This document shows positions 8,592 through 19,387 of a stretch of 64,000 nt of DNA, one piece after another; position 1 is the first letter of the stretch, and every line of letters starts with the position of its first letter. The stretch lies in contig NZ_JAMXWM010000003.1 of the NCBI RefSeq assembly GCF_024125445.1, positions 186,001-250,000 of the forward strand, written 5' to 3'. Below the pieces are notes generated by a model that made no database searches, was not told where the DNA came from, and saw only the letters and a program-made list of their open reading frames with translations. The DNA comes from Sporolactobacillus shoreicorticis. Lineage in GTDB: Bacteria; Bacillota; Bacilli; Bacillales; Sporolactobacillaceae. A program made the translations under genes and the position numbers.

Positions 8592-8774
8592 ATGGGATTT
8601 AATCGAGGCCCGCAAGAACCGGTTCCTGAAGCAGAAACAGCAATTTGGACATGTACGAACGACTCATGCTCTGGGTGGATGCGCGATGCATTTTCCTTTG
8701 ATGAGACACCTAAATGTCCGCTTTGTCATTCGGATATGAAAAAAGAAACAAAAATGCTGCCGGTCATTGATTGA
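8592..8774 (+). CDS. ydjO: YdjO-family small zinc-ribbon-like protein
   Basis: 60 residues with two cysteine pairs, CTNDSC and CPLC, in the order WTCTNDSCSGWMRDAFSF then PKCPLCHSDM, which is the YdjO (cold-inducible protein) signature. A zinc-binding role is inferred from the cysteine spacing; function is unknown. AGGAAAGGGG precedes the ATG. It has its own promoter and a strong downstream terminator, so it is monocistronic. Confidence 0.88.
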   Translation: MGFNRGPQEPVPEAETAIWTCTNDSCSGWMRDAFSFDETPKCPLCHSDMKKETKMLPVID

Positions 8775-8826
8775 CCGTTACGCCCAATCTTACAATTAAT
8801 CATTAAGCTTTGAGCAGCTTATAGAG

Positions 8827-8878
8827 CAGGACGGTTTTTCTGGCATAGTTCAGAAAAATCGTCCTGTGTTTCTTTTTT
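8827..8878 (+). terminator. ydjO terminator
   Basis: Long stem CAGGACGGTTTTTCTG (8827-8842) with CAGAAAAATCGTCCTG (8851-8866), one mismatch, 8-base loop, then TGTTTCTTTTTT. Confidence 0.85.
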
Positions 8879-9071
8879 CAGAGGGTATCAATGAAACGCA
8901 AACGTAAAAAATAATGATGATGGCCACGAGCTAACGCACGGAAAATCCTTGGGATAAGTTTTCAAAGATATGAAAAATACATAGTTTGTATAGAGGAATA
9001 TCAATCGAAAGATTCCGCATTATTTAGTGATTTACGTTACAATAGACAAAGGTAGGACAGAAGGTGAACAT

Positions 9072-9632
9072 GTGAAACTGACAAAAATGAAACGAAAATA
9101 TGCGGATCGTCGCGGCTGGCGTCGAATCATTTCCAGCCACACACGAAAAAAACAATTTATGTGGCCCGATTTTCATGGAGAGGCCGTTCTGATTCAATTT
9201 AATGAAATTAAAGCACCGCTATCCGTTGTTTACGGCGGTGTTCGCACGAAGATCGTTGATCAAAATTATTCTTGGCTGCAACTCTTTCCTGCACATTCGC
9301 CGAATTTCGTTCTGACGGCGATGTTCAACGCGAAGCAGCGGCTTGTTCAGTGTTATTTCGATGTCATTCATCAGGTCGGACGTGATGAACAGGGAGTACC
9401 TTGGTTCGATGATCTGTATCTCGACTTGATCCTTTTCCCGAATCACAGACTTTATTTAGTCGATGAAGATGAGTTGCATGAAGCGCTCGAAAGCGGCATC
9501 ATCACTCCGAAAATGTATGAGAAGTCATGGAGGACCGCCCATCGCCTCATGCAGTTCATAAACAGAGATCCTGAGCATTTTCTTTCTCTCGTGCGCGATG
9601 TACGCAGCACCTTTCCATACTCTAGATTATAG
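9072..9632 (+). CDS. DUF402 family protein
   Basis: About 186 residues. The start is the GTG at 9072 behind AAGGTG; an in-frame upstream ATG at 9027 lacks a ribosome binding site. Conserved DUF402 features are the C-terminal block WFDDLYLDLILFPNHRLYLVDEDEL followed by helices with WRTAHRLM (quoted in part: LYLDLILFPNHRLYLVDEDE). Some members of this superfamily hydrolyse nucleoside di- or triphosphates, but the function of this protein is unknown. The GNAT gene follows 14 bases downstream, so they may share a transcript. Confidence 0.8.
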   Translation: MKLTKMKRKYADRRGWRRIISSHTRKKQFMWPDFHGEAVLIQFNEIKAPLSVVYGGVRTKIVDQNYSWLQLFPAHSPNFVLTAMFNAKQRLVQCYFDVIHQVGRDEQGVPWFDDLYLDLILFPNHRLYLVDEDELHEALESGIITPKMYEKSWRTAHRLMQFINRDPEHFLSLVRDVRSTFPYSRL

Positions 9633-9646
9633 GAGGTTCAACATTC

Positions 9647-10111
9647 ATGAGCATTCTGATCACCGACATGTTGGAGGAGGATTTTGCTCCGTACCTTGAC
9701 AATTCGACAAAAGAGTACGCCAAAGAAAAGCAGCAGTCCGGCGCTTGGCCTGCTGAGCGTGCATTAATGAACGCACGTGCTGAGATCAGCCGTCTGCTTC
9801 CGCAAGGGTACCGGACTGCTAATCACCGTTTCCTGTCTCTCGTGGACGAGACAGGAAGAAAAGTGGGCATCTTTTGGCTACAGCTTTCACCGGAACGCAG
9901 GGAAGCCTTTATCTATGACTTTGAAATCTTTGAACCGTACCGCGGTCACGGATTAGGGCAGCTCGCCATGCAGACGCTTTTCGTTTACTGCCGTACACTT
10001 GGGCTCATAAAAATCAGTCTTCATGTGTTTGCGCATAACACGCGTGCCTATCATGTGTATCAAAAACTCGGCTATCAAGCGACCGACATTAACATGAGCA
10101 AATGGTTATGA
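9647..10111 (+). CDS. GNAT-family N-acetyltransferase (YycN-like)
   Basis: 154 residues. The acetyl-CoA loop is in EPYRGHGLGQLAM and the C-terminal HVFAHNTRAYHVYQKLGYQA block ends with a TDxxMSK-type tail seen in B. subtilis YycN as I remember it. YycN-type enzymes may acetylate polyamines, but the substrate here is not deducible. A strong AGGAGG lies before the ATG at 9647; the DUF402 gene is 14 bases upstream. Confidence 0.85.
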   Translation: MSILITDMLEEDFAPYLDNSTKEYAKEKQQSGAWPAERALMNARAEISRLLPQGYRTANHRFLSLVDETGRKVGIFWLQLSPERREAFIYDFEIFEPYRGHGLGQLAMQTLFVYCRTLGLIKISLHVFAHNTRAYHVYQKLGYQATDINMSKWL

Positions 10112-10166
10112 TCCTGCATAACGAAGCTTCTGAAATCGCATACTAGATTTAGGGAGGTATGCGGTC

Positions 10167-10304
10167 ATGTCTGAAGCAAGGAAGAAAGAGTACCGATCTA
10201 ATAAAGGAGCGGCTGCGTCAAGTGTCTCTCCAGCCGGGCGCGCTAAGAATGACCATCAATCATCCGTTTCCAAATTGGAGGAACGCGCCCGTAAGAATAA
10301 GTAA
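10167..10304 (+). CDS. Small basic hypothetical protein (45 aa)
   Basis: 45 residues, strongly basic and rich in Ser, Ala and Lys (MSEARKKEYRSN, a KGAAASSVSPAG centre, ending EERARKNK). The AGGGAGGT ribosome binding site and an immediate downstream terminator support a real gene. In size and composition it resembles the very short spore-associated proteins of bacilli (minor SASP or YuzL-like), but I cannot assign a family. Confidence 0.6.
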   Translation: MSEARKKEYRSNKGAAASSVSPAGRAKNDHQSSVSKLEERARKNK

Positions 10305-10309
10305 GCAGC

Positions 10310-10345
10310 AAGCAGCCGAAAAGAACATTCGGCTGCTTAATTCTT
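10310..10345 (+). terminator. Terminator after the 45-aa gene
   Basis: Perfect 11-bp stem AAGCAGCCGAA (10310-10320) with TTCGGCTGCTT (10328-10338), then AATTCTT. It begins five bases after the stop and may also end minus-strand transcription of the glcF remnant. Confidence 0.75.
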
Positions 10346-10356
10346 GACTATAAATA

Positions 10357-11366
10357 TTAATCAACAAATGCTTCAACCAGAACATCAGCAATGTGCATGG
10401 CACGCACTTTACCCGTTTTATTTGCACGCTCGAGTCCGAGCTTCATTTCAAGAAGACAGCCGGGATTGGCAGTTACAATCGTCTGGGCATGCGTATCTGC
10501 GGCTTTCGCCATTTTGTGATCGAGAATTTGCATGGCCATAATCTCCCGCCGATCCGCAGCATGTATCAGCCCCTTCCATTTCTACAAAATGTGCGCCCTC
10601 AATCGCGTTAAGAAGAACTCTTGGTTCATCGAAGGTTTTCATGACATTACGCAGATGACAGGAATCTTGATACGTAACGATCTGTTTCGGAAGACGCAAT
10701 CGATATGTTCTCTGAAAGTCAAGGTCAACCAGAATAGCAGAAATATCCTTTAATTTAGCGACAAAATGTTTTGCACGTTCCACCCAATCCGGTTCATTTT
10801 TAAGTAAATGGTCATATTCAATCAGAAACGCGCTGCCCCCCCCAGCATTGGTAATAATATAATCTGCTTCCACAGCTTCAAAGGCTTCGATATTTCGTCT
10901 TGCCATCTCTTTCGATTTTTCAAGCTCACCGTTATGTCCATGAAGTGCACCGCAGCATAATTGATTTTCAGGAATCACAACGTCACATCCCGCTTTTCGG
11001 AGCAATTTTATCGTCGCGTTGTTGGTATCAAAAAACATGGTATCCATAAGACATCCGGCAAACAGGGCAACCGTTGCCTTCTTCTCTTCTTCATGTTCAA
11101 ATTGACGCGGGCGCTGTTTCATTTCGCTTCGTTTCGGTACCTCCGGCAAAACCTTTTCCATCGTAGCCATACTCTCTGGAAACAGATTCATGAATCCGAC
11201 TTTGCGAGCAACCTTCGAAAGGCCGCTGCGCTGATAAAACCGATCAGTCCAGTCACTTTCTCCATTCGATCCTGACGCGGAAAAAGCTGATCGAAGACAC
11301 CTTTACGGAGCATTTTAACACGAATGGTTTGTTTTTTATTACGCTGGAGAATTGCACGAGCATCTC
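10357..11366 (-). pseudogene. glcF: Decayed glycolate oxidase iron-sulfur subunit (glcF) remnant
   Basis: Three adjacent minus-strand pieces in different frames together give the C-terminal two thirds of GlcF (YsfD-like). Piece 1 (to about 11190) contains VFDQLFPRQDRMEKV. Piece 2 (10540-11190) has both CCG domains, VALFAGCLMD, NQLCCGALHGHNGE and DTCCGSAG. Piece 3 (10357-10539) has MAMQILDHKMAK and IVTANPGCLLEMKLGLERA. At least two frameshifts or small deletions separate them; the loss near 10545 removes several residues after CCGSAG. The N-terminal ferredoxin-like half is missing, and the remnant begins directly after the copZ terminator. GlcF would pass electrons from glycolate oxidation; no glcD is present here. 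Not functional. Confidence 0.9.
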
Positions 11367-11398
11367 CAATCAAAACCACCCGTGTGAACGGGTGGTTT
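11366..11398 (-). terminator. Terminator of the csoR-copA-copZ operon
   Basis: Perfect 11-bp stem AAACCACCCGT (11373-11383) with ACGGGTGGTTT (11388-11398), 4-base loop, followed on the minus strand by TTGATT. About 55 bases past the copZ stop. Confidence 0.8.
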
Positions 11399-11453
11399 GC
11401 TCTGCGGCTGAAAGCCTTTGTGGTTCATAATCTCATGATTAAAACAAGTTACA

Positions 11454-11663
11454 TTATTTTACAACATCGTAGCCCTGATCTTCAACGGCATCCTTCATTT
11501 GCGTGAATCCGACTTTCGCCTCGTCATAAGTGACATCTACTTTTCCGCTTGTTAAATCGACGTCTACCGTAGAAACACCATCAAGCTGTTTCAAAGCGCC
11601 GGTTACTGCCATTTTGCAGTGTCCGCAGCTCATACCCTTGACCTCCAATACACGTTCCTCCAT
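11454..11663 (-). CDS. copZ: Copper chaperone CopZ
   Basis: 69-residue heavy-metal-associated domain with the Cu(I) site GMSCGHC at residues 10-16 and the usual beta-alpha-beta-beta-alpha-beta pattern ending DQGYDV. It carries Cu(I) to the CopA ATPase in the cytosol. AAGGAGGTGAATAAAAA precedes the ATG. It is the last gene of csoR-copA-copZ, 34 bases after copA. Confidence 0.96.
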   Translation of the reverse strand: MEERVLEVKGMSCGHCKMAVTGALKQLDGVSTVDVDLTSGKVDVTYDEAKVGFTQMKDAVEDQGYDVVK

Positions 11664-11697
11664 TTTTTATTCACCTCCTTAAAAAGTAAGTATCAAA

Positions 11698-14085
11698 TCA
11701 GACTTTCATCCGTTTCAAGCGCAGGCTGTTCGACACAACCGATACGGAACTGAATGCCATCGCTGCTCCGGCAACCCAAGGTGCAAGCAGGCCGAGTGCA
11801 GCAACCGGGATGCCGATCGTATTATAAAAAAGCGCCCAGAATAAGTTCTGCCTGATATTACGCATCGTCTTCTTGCTCAGATCCAGCGCTTTTGCGACAT
11901 GAGTCAATTCACCGCCGACCAAAGTAATATCTGCTGCCTCAATGGCAACATCTGTACCGCTCCCGATCGCCATGCCGATGTCGGCTACGGCAAGCGCAGG
12001 TGCGTCATTGATTCCGTCACCGACCATTGCCACACGCAGTCCCTGATTTTGCAGTTCACGCACCTTCTTCGCCTTATCCTCAGGAAGTACTTCAGCAAAG
12101 ACATGATCAATACCAACCTTTTTGGCAATTGCTTCAGCCGTTCGCTGATTATCGCCGGTAACCATATAAACGCTGATTCCGCGTGCCTTCAATTCCTCAA
12201 TGGCAGAGACTGATGATTCTTTAATTGTATCTGCGACAGCGATCAATGCTTGAAGCTTTCCGTCAACCGCAACAAACATAACGGTTTTACCGTTCGCTTC
12301 TAATCGAAGCGTATCATCCAAGGCATGATGAAACTCAATTTTATTTTGATTCATCAAACGGCGTGTCCCAATCACAACCTTTTTCTCAGCTACCAAAGCA
12401 GTGACTCCGGACCCGGTATGTGTCTCAAAATGAGTCACGGACGGCCACTCGTCACTTTGATAAGCGGTGACAATGGCTCGGGCCAGAGGATGCTCGCTGG
12501 ATTTTTCGGCCGCTGCGGCGAGCATGAGTACGTCTTCTTTTTTTAGATCACCAAAACGAACGACATCGGTTACCTCAGGCTTTCCCTTTGTAATCGTTCC
12601 CGTCTTATCAAAAATTATGGACTGTAGATTTTGCGTCGTTTCCAAATATTCGCCGCCCTTAAAAAGTATCCCCTGTTCTGCAGCCTTTCCGGTACCGACC
12701 ATAATAGAAGTCGGCGTCGCAAGTCCCAACGCACACGGGCAGGCAATCACAAGTACACTGATCGCCGCTGCAAGTGCCGTATCCCATTGACCGGGCTGCA
12801 CAGCGGTGATCCATATAACGAAAACAAATAGGGCAATCACCAAAACGATCGGTACGAAAATGCCGGAAATATGGTCAGCTAATCGCTGAATCGGCGCTTT
12901 TGAACCTTGCGCCTCTTCAACAATACGCACGATGCCTGCAAGTGCCGTGTCTTTACCGACTTTTTCAGCTTTCATGATAAATGATCCGGTTGTATTCACC
13001 GTCGCACCGATTAATTGATCACCGGAACGTTTCATGATTGGCAACGATTCACCGGTAATCATTGATTCGTCAACGGCGGACTCTCCGTCAACAAGGACTC
13101 CGTCAACCGGAATCTTTTCACCTGGTCGAACGCGAAGTAAATCCCCGCTTTCGACCTGCTCAATCGGCACACGTTCTTCCGCGCCGTCCACGATCTTTGC
13201 GGCATCCTTAGCTTGCAGATCCATTAACTCCGTAAGTGCAGTCGTTGTCTGTCTTTTCGCAAGCGTCTCCATGTATTTGCCAAGCAGTACCAATGTTATC
13301 AGAATGGCGCTCGTCTCAAAATAGAGTTGCGGGTGATGCAGCCCTGCAAATTGATAGCGAACCGTCTGAACCACACTGTAAAAATAGGCGGCGCTCGTTC
13401 CAAGTGCAACAAGTACATCCATATTCGCACTTCGATTCAATAATGCACGCACGCCTCCGCTGTAGAACGGCCAACCGATATAAAACTGGACGATACTCGC
13501 AGGCACGAACTGAATCCATGGATTCATAAGCAGCATCGGAAACGGCCCGTGATAAAACGGAAGATGGGTCACCATTGTCAAAAGCAGCGGTAGGGACAAA
13601 ACCGCAGACAAGATCAATCGATTTCTTTTCCTACGTATTTCTTTAGCTTTCCCATCACTTTCAAGGGCTTGTTTCAGCACCGCACTGTAACCAAGCTTGT
13701 GTATCTTCTCAAACATCGCCTCAGGTTCAATAAAGCCCGGCTGATAGTAAACAGCAGCGGATTCTGTTGCCAGATTTACCGTAGCGGAAATAATACCCGG
13801 CAGACGTTTCAATCCTTTCTCAATTCGCGCTGCGCAAGCCGCACACGTCATACCCGAAATCGCCAGATCAACGCGCTCGCTTGCTACCCCATAACCAAGC
13901 TTTTCGATTTTCTCAGCGATTTCGACCGGTTTGATCCGTTGATCATCGTACGCAACCTTCGCTTTCTCCATCGCTAAATTCACATTTGCCGCAACACCGT
14001 CCATCCGATTAAGACCACGTTCGATCCGATTGGCACAGGCGGCGCATGTCATGCCGGTAATCCCTATATGTGCTGCTTTCTTCAT
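11698..14085 (-). CDS. copA: Copper-exporting P1B-type ATPase CopA
   Basis: 795 residues. Two N-terminal heavy-metal-associated domains carry GMTCAAC (Cys14/Cys17 and Cys81/Cys84). The transmembrane copper site is [12 protein letters not shown], the phosphorylation loop is DKTGTITKG, the actuator loop TGES and the hinge [10 protein letters not shown]. This is the full length and layout of B. subtilis CopA. It pumps Cu(I) out of the cytosol and receives it from CopZ. It is 28 bases downstream of csoR, so CsoR derepression should induce it. Confidence 0.97.
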   Translation of the reverse strand: MKKAAHIGITGMTCAACANRIERGLNRMDGVAANVNLAMEKAKVAYDDQRIKPVEIAEKIEKLGYGVASERVDLAISGMTCAACAARIEKGLKRLPGIISATVNLATESAAVYYQPGFIEPEAMFEKIHKLGYSAVLKQALESDGKAKEIRRKRNRLILSAVLSLPLLLTMVTHLPFYHGPFPMLLMNPWIQFVPASIVQFYIGWPFYSGGVRALLNRSANMDVLVALGTSAAYFYSVVQTVRYQFAGLHHPQLYFETSAILITLVLLGKYMETLAKRQTTTALTELMDLQAKDAAKIVDGAEERVPIEQVESGDLLRVRPGEKIPVDGVLVDGESAVDESMITGESLPIMKRSGDQLIGATVNTTGSFIMKAEKVGKDTALAGIVRIVEEAQGSKAPIQRLADHISGIFVPIVLVIALFVFVIWITAVQPGQWDTALAAAISVLVIACPCALGLATPTSIMVGTGKAAEQGILFKGGEYLETTQNLQSIIFDKTGTITKGKPEVTDVVRFGDLKKEDVLMLAAAAEKSSEHPLARAIVTAYQSDEWPSVTHFETHTGSGVTALVAEKKVVIGTRRLMNQNKIEFHHALDDTLRLEANGKTVMFVAVDGKLQALIAVADTIKESSVSAIEELKARGISVYMVTGDNQRTAEAIAKKVGIDHVFAEVLPEDKAKKVRELQNQGLRVAMVGDGINDAPALAVADIGMAIGSGTDVAIEAADITLVGGELTHVAKALDLSKKTMRNIRQNLFWALFYNTIGIPVAALGLLAPWVAGAAMAFSSVSVVSNSLRLKRMKV

Positions 14086-14113
14086 CGCTGTCTCTCCTTT
14101 TTTACAGCATCAT

Positions 14114-14464
14114 CTATTTAAACTGCTTCACCACTTTTAACAATTCATTGATTTGTTCTTCGCCATGTCCTTCTTCAATAGCCTTGGCAACACATGTTTT
14201 CGTGTGACGCTCAAGTATTGAAAAACCGATTTTTTGCAAAGCTGCCTGTACTGCGGAAAGCTGGATCAGAATGTCGACACAATAACGATCATCCTCTACC
14301 ATCCTTTCGATGCCGCGTACCTGCCCCTCCACCCGTTTCAACCGATTGACGATCTTGCGTTTTTCGTCGGAGGTTCTTGGTACAAGCGGTGCCCGTTCTT
14401 CAGAATGATTGGCATGTTCCAAGGAGTTATCCGCGCATGTACACTGATTCTTAGATTCTTCCAT
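14114..14464 (-). CDS. csoR: Copper-sensing repressor CsoR
   Basis: 116 residues from the ATG at 14464, chosen because GAGGAGGG lies 7 bases upstream; an open frame to 14488 lacks a site. The helical CsoR core carries the Cu(I) ligands Cys62 (DRYCVD), His87 and Cys91 (RHTKTC). The first 30 residues, before the DEKRKIVNRLKRVEGQVRGI core, form an unusual tail with Cys8, Cys10, His17 and His20 that might bind metal. CsoR represses its own operon until copper binds; its operator is visible in the promoter. Confidence 0.94.
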   Translation of the reverse strand: MEESKNQCTCADNSLEHANHSEERAPLVPRTSDEKRKIVNRLKRVEGQVRGIERMVEDDRYCVDILIQLSAVQAALQKIGFSILERHTKTCVAKAIEEGHGEEQINELLKVVKQFK

Positions 14465-14486
14465 TAAAATTCCCTCCTCAGTATTC

Positions 14487-14514
14487 ATTATACCCTAAGG
14501 GGGTATTTAATCAA
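14487..14514 (-). promoter_or_regulatory. csoR operon promoter with CsoR operator
   Basis: On the minus strand: TTGATT (14509-14514), 16-base spacer, TATAAT (14487-14492). The spacer is largely filled by the pseudopalindrome ATACCCCCTTAGGGTAT (14490-14506), the GC-tract dyad bound by CsoR-family repressors. Occupancy would block RNA polymerase. Confidence 0.88.
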
Positions 14515-14593
14515 GAAATTTAATCTGACGATCAGACTTCATGCTTGGATGTTCACGAAACAGGTTCATAATTACGTTACTGGGTTTATTTAT

Positions 14594-14638
14594 GTAAAAA
14601 GACACTTCAAACGTATAATAATAAATTTGAAGCGTCTT
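14594..14638 (-). terminator. glpD terminator
   Basis: Minus-strand stem AAGACGCTTCAAA with TTTGAAGTGTCTT (one G-U pair) around a 13-base A/T loop, followed by TTTTTAC, about 85 bases past the glpD stop. Confidence 0.75.
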
Positions 14639-14721
14639 CCAGTTATTTTTTGATTTGTTAAAAAAGATTATTCAGCTGGTTCGTTGGTGTTTGAATAAAT
14701 TAAGATGACCCAGTGCATCCA

Positions 14722-16416
14722 TTAAACGATCTTTGTTCCAGAACCGTCGACAGCTACATCGCGCGGCGTTGCGTCATTGAACGATTCTTCAAGCTCATGT
14801 GCGTACCTATTTTTTTGTTCGTTCGACCAGTTAAGCTGATCTGCCATAAACTGCATGACCGGCTGCGCTAATTGTCGGGCTGCCTTTATGGAAAATAAGG
14901 TCATGCCGGAACGCCTTGTGAAATAATCCACCGGTGACAGGATCATTTCATCGTGAAGCGCATATTGGACCGTTGCCAAAAGCGCGGGAGTCACCCCATA
15001 TTGCCGGGCTGCATCTCGATTTGTCCGAATAGAGTCAAAGATAATCGCAACATTTGTACCGTATTTTTCCGTAAGATTCTCAGCCTCTCTTTCGGTCAGG
15101 CCAAGAGCCATTCCATACTGCATTTGTTTCCGCACAAAATCCCTGTAATGGACAGAACCGCCGAAATGCCCTCCTGATAATGGAACTCGGACTGTTTGGC
15201 ACTGCGAATAGATCATGCCGGTTTCACGATGAAGCTGGTTCGTTACTTCATCGACCACGCGCTCAGCCATCTTACGGTAGCCTGTCAATTTGCCTCCCGC
15301 TATCGAAATCAATCCTGAATCGGAAATGAAGATTTCGTCCTTTCTCGAGATTTCCGAAGGCAATTTTCCCTCTTCTTGAATTAAAGGGCGAACACCTGCC
15401 CAACTGGATTCTACATCGTCTGCAGTAAGCTGTACAGATGGAAACATACCGTTAATCGCAGCGAGAATATAATCGCGATCCTCAACCGTTGGTTTCGGAT
15501 CAATCGGCCAGCGTGAATAGGTGGTATCCGTCGTCCCTGCATAAACTTTTCCTTCCCGAGGAATGACGAAAATCATCCGTTTGTCGCCATTGGTGGTGTC
15601 GAAATAAACGGATTGTTTCATTGGAAAACGCTTGCCGTCAATCACAATATGAACACCTTTTGTCAAGTGCAAGTGTTTGCCCTTCTTAGAATGATCCTGC
15701 TCGCGAATCGTATCCACCCATGGCCCCGCTGCATTGACGATTTTCTTCGCAAAAATACGATATTCTTTTTTCGTCAAACGATCAACGACCCGTACACCAG
15801 TCAATCTCTTGTCACGATCATAGATCAAACTTTCAATTTTAGCGTAGTTGACAGCAAGTGCACCGCGGTCTGATGCTTCTTTCAACGTCTCGAGCGTCAA
15901 TCGAGCGTCATCAGTGCGGTATTCCACATAATAACCGCTTCCTTTTAAGCCCTCTTGCTTCAGCAACGGTTCTTTTTTCAATGTTTCATCACGACTGAGC
16001 ATGACTCGTCGTTCCTCACGCTTCACTCCGGCTAGGAAATCGTAAACTTTTAAGCCAAGCGATGTGGAGAAGTGTCCGAATGTACCGTTTTTATAAATCG
16101 GCAGCATCATTTTTTCCGGTGAGGTCACATGGGGGGCATTCTCATACACGATTGCCCGTTCTTTTCCCACTTCGGCGACAATCTTCACCTCAAACTGTTT
16201 TAAATAGCGCAGCCCGCCATGGACGAGCTTTGTTGATCTGCTGGATGTTCCGCCGGCAAAGTCCCGCATATCAGCTAACCCGACTTTTAAACCGCGAACA
16301 GTTGCATCAAGGGCGATGCCTGCTCCAGTAATTCCACCACCGATAATAAACAGATCCAGAATTTCTCCAGCCATTCGATCCAAAATTTCATTTCTGTTAA
16401 ATGATGATAAAGTCAT
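14722..16416 (-). CDS. glpD: Aerobic glycerol-3-phosphate dehydrogenase GlpD
   Basis: 564 residues. Oxidises sn-glycerol 3-phosphate to dihydroxyacetone phosphate and passes electrons to quinone at the membrane. The FAD dinucleotide-binding loop IIGGGITGAGIALDA is at about residues 24-38; GGTSSRSTKLVHGGLRYL and WAGVRPLI are family hallmarks. GGGGGAATAAAA lies before the ATG at 16416. It is separated from glpK by 263 bases containing a strong hairpin terminator, so it is probably expressed from its own antiterminated transcript under GlpP. Confidence 0.96.
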   Translation of the reverse strand: MTLSSFNRNEILDRMAGEILDLFIIGGGITGAGIALDATVRGLKVGLADMRDFAGGTSSRSTKLVHGGLRYLKQFEVKIVAEVGKERAIVYENAPHVTSPEKMMLPIYKNGTFGHFSTSLGLKVYDFLAGVKREERRVMLSRDETLKKEPLLKQEGLKGSGYYVEYRTDDARLTLETLKEASDRGALAVNYAKIESLIYDRDKRLTGVRVVDRLTKKEYRIFAKKIVNAAGPWVDTIREQDHSKKGKHLHLTKGVHIVIDGKRFPMKQSVYFDTTNGDKRMIFVIPREGKVYAGTTDTTYSRWPIDPKPTVEDRDYILAAINGMFPSVQLTADDVESSWAGVRPLIQEEGKLPSEISRKDEIFISDSGLISIAGGKLTGYRKMAERVVDEVTNQLHRETGMIYSQCQTVRVPLSGGHFGGSVHYRDFVRKQMQYGMALGLTEREAENLTEKYGTNVAIIFDSIRTNRDAARQYGVTPALLATVQYALHDEMILSPVDYFTRRSGMTLFSIKAARQLAQPVMQFMADQLNWSNEQKNRYAHELEESFNDATPRDVAVDGSGTKIV

Positions 16417-16572
16417 TTTTATTCCCCCATTTACACATTTTTTTCATTAGAAAATCTGGCTTCGACGTTCCGCCGGCAAGGAGGCGAAGTCGCCGTCGCG
16501 CTTATGCTATTTTCCTTAAAATTTATATGCTTTCTTAAATAGTATTAAAAAGGTGAACGAGAACTACTTATT

Positions 16573-16629
16573 GAAAAAGACCACAAATACACCTCCGGTT
16601 TTTGATGCCTCGGCGTATACTGTGGTCTT
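16573..16629 (-). terminator. Leader terminator upstream of glpD (likely GlpP target)
   Basis: Minus-strand stem AAGACCACA (16621-16629) with TGTGGTCTT (16577-16585), extended by TATAC/GTAT-like pairs around a loop containing CCGGAGG, then TTTTTC. It ends about 160 bases before glpD. In B. subtilis GlpP with glycerol 3-phosphate prevents termination at an equivalent glpD leader hairpin. It can also end glpK transcription. The antitermination role is inferred from position. Confidence 0.65.
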
Positions 16630-16679
16630 CTGCCCTTTTCATAACCTTTTATTAACTTTTATTATCTGGTAATACGCGA

Positions 16680-18191
<1,512 letters not shown>

Positions 18192-18290
18192 TTAATCCTT
18201 TGGTTCGTTTCTCAAATAGTCGATTGTTCGGAGCTCAGTCGGCCGATTCTTTCATGTGGATTCTCCTGCAAGTTGAATCATTGTATAAAT

Positions 18291-19133
18291 CTAGTAGTTA
18301 TTTTCCAACGGCATATTGATTTTTTCATTTGATTGGATCGGATGCCGCCTCTTTTCGGTAATGAGTGAAGCAGCGATTACGGTAAAAACGGTGGCTGAAC
18401 CGATCCAAAAGGCAAGAGTCTGATGTCCAAGAAACAGGGCTTGATAGAATAGAGCTCCGAAAACGCCGCCGATCACCGGTCCGACAATCGGAATCCATGC
18501 ATATCCCCAGTTAGATCCGCCCTTCCCCTTAATCGGAAGAAGTGCGTGAGCAAGTCGCGGAGCGAGGTCTCTGGCAGGATTAATGGCATAACCGGTCGTT
18601 CCTCCAAGTGCCATGCCGATAACCACAATCAGAAATCCGACGATTAAAGGATTCAACCCATGAGCCAGTTGATTTGCACCAATTGAGAGAATGCCGACAA
18701 CTAGAATAAACGTACCGATGATTTCGCTAAGCAGGTTGGCCCAGTTATGTCTGATTGCCGGACCTGTGCAAAAAACGCCAAGCTTGATTGCAGGGTCCTT
18801 TGTCCCGCCCCAATGCGGTAAATAATGCAGATAGACAACGCATGCTCCGAGAAATCCTCCGATCATCTGAGCGCTGAGATACATAGGCACTTCTCGCCAT
18901 GGAAATTCACCAATCGCCGCAAGACCAAGAGTCAGTGCAGGATTCAAATGGGCACCGCTGAATTGTCCGACTGAATAGGCACCAATGGCAACTGCCAGAC
19001 CCCAACCAAATGTGATGACGATCCACCCAGAACTTTTTGCATAAGACTTTGTCAGATTGACACCGGCACAGACACCGTCCCCGAGAATAATTAAGATCAT
19101 TGTGCCGATTAATTCGCCAAGAAAACCCGACAT
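18291..19133 (-). CDS. glpF: Glycerol uptake facilitator GlpF
   Basis: 280 residues from the ATG at 19133 (MSGFLGELIGTM), behind AAAGGTGG; the frame is open further upstream but covers the leader hairpin. An aquaglyceroporin of six membrane segments with both half-helix signatures present, GAHLNPALTLG and AINPARDLAPR, the latter with the Asp typical of glycerol-conducting channels. First gene of glpF-glpK. Confidence 0.95.
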   Translation of the reverse strand: MSGFLGELIGTMILIILGDGVCAGVNLTKSYAKSSGWIVITFGWGLAVAIGAYSVGQFSGAHLNPALTLGLAAIGEFPWREVPMYLSAQMIGGFLGACVVYLHYLPHWGGTKDPAIKLGVFCTGPAIRHNWANLLSEIIGTFILVVGILSIGANQLAHGLNPLIVGFLIVVIGMALGGTTGYAINPARDLAPRLAHALLPIKGKGGSNWGYAWIPIVGPVIGGVFGALFYQALFLGHQTLAFWIGSATVFTVIAASLITEKRRHPIQSNEKINMPLENNY

Positions 19134-19198
19134 GCCAACGACCACCTTTGAGCTGAAATTCAAGTTAAGATTTATACCTTTGACACCACTATCAGACA

Positions 19199-19255
19199 AT
19201 AAAAATCCACGACAAGCAATTACGGACAAACAGTGCCCGTGCTCCTCGCGTGGAT
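19199..19255 (-). terminator. Leader terminator upstream of glpF (likely GlpP target)
   Basis: Minus-strand ATCCACG (19249-19255) pairs with CGTGGAT (19205-19211), followed by TTTTTATTG; the loop holds GGAGCACGGGCACTG. It lies between the glpF promoter and its start codon, the arrangement expected for GlpP-dependent antitermination. Confidence 0.6.
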
Positions 19256-19299
19256 GATCCAATCTCATATCCGTGGCTTTGCATTAACTTGACAGTTTT

Positions 19300-19328
19300 A
19301 TCGTAACGATTAATGTAAGCGTTGTCAA
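19300..19328 (-). promoter_or_regulatory. glpF promoter overlapped by a cre box
   Basis: Minus-strand TTGACA (19323-19328), 17-base spacer, TACGAT (19300-19305). TGACAACGCTTACA (19314-19327) overlaps the -35 and matches the CcpA cre consensus with one mismatch. Glucose repression through CcpA is therefore expected in addition to GlpP control. Confidence 0.8.
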
Positions 19329-19387
19329 TGAATTGTCATAAAAAATATATATTTTGTTCACATTCTTTTTACTGAAACGGTCATTTA

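Noticed and set aside
11188-11379. 63-aa minus-strand ORF taken alone
   Set aside because: Its start lies inside the copZ terminator; the sequence is part of the glcF remnant.
12467-13529. Several plus-strand frames inside copA
   Set aside because: Antisense shadows of a complete, well-conserved CopA.
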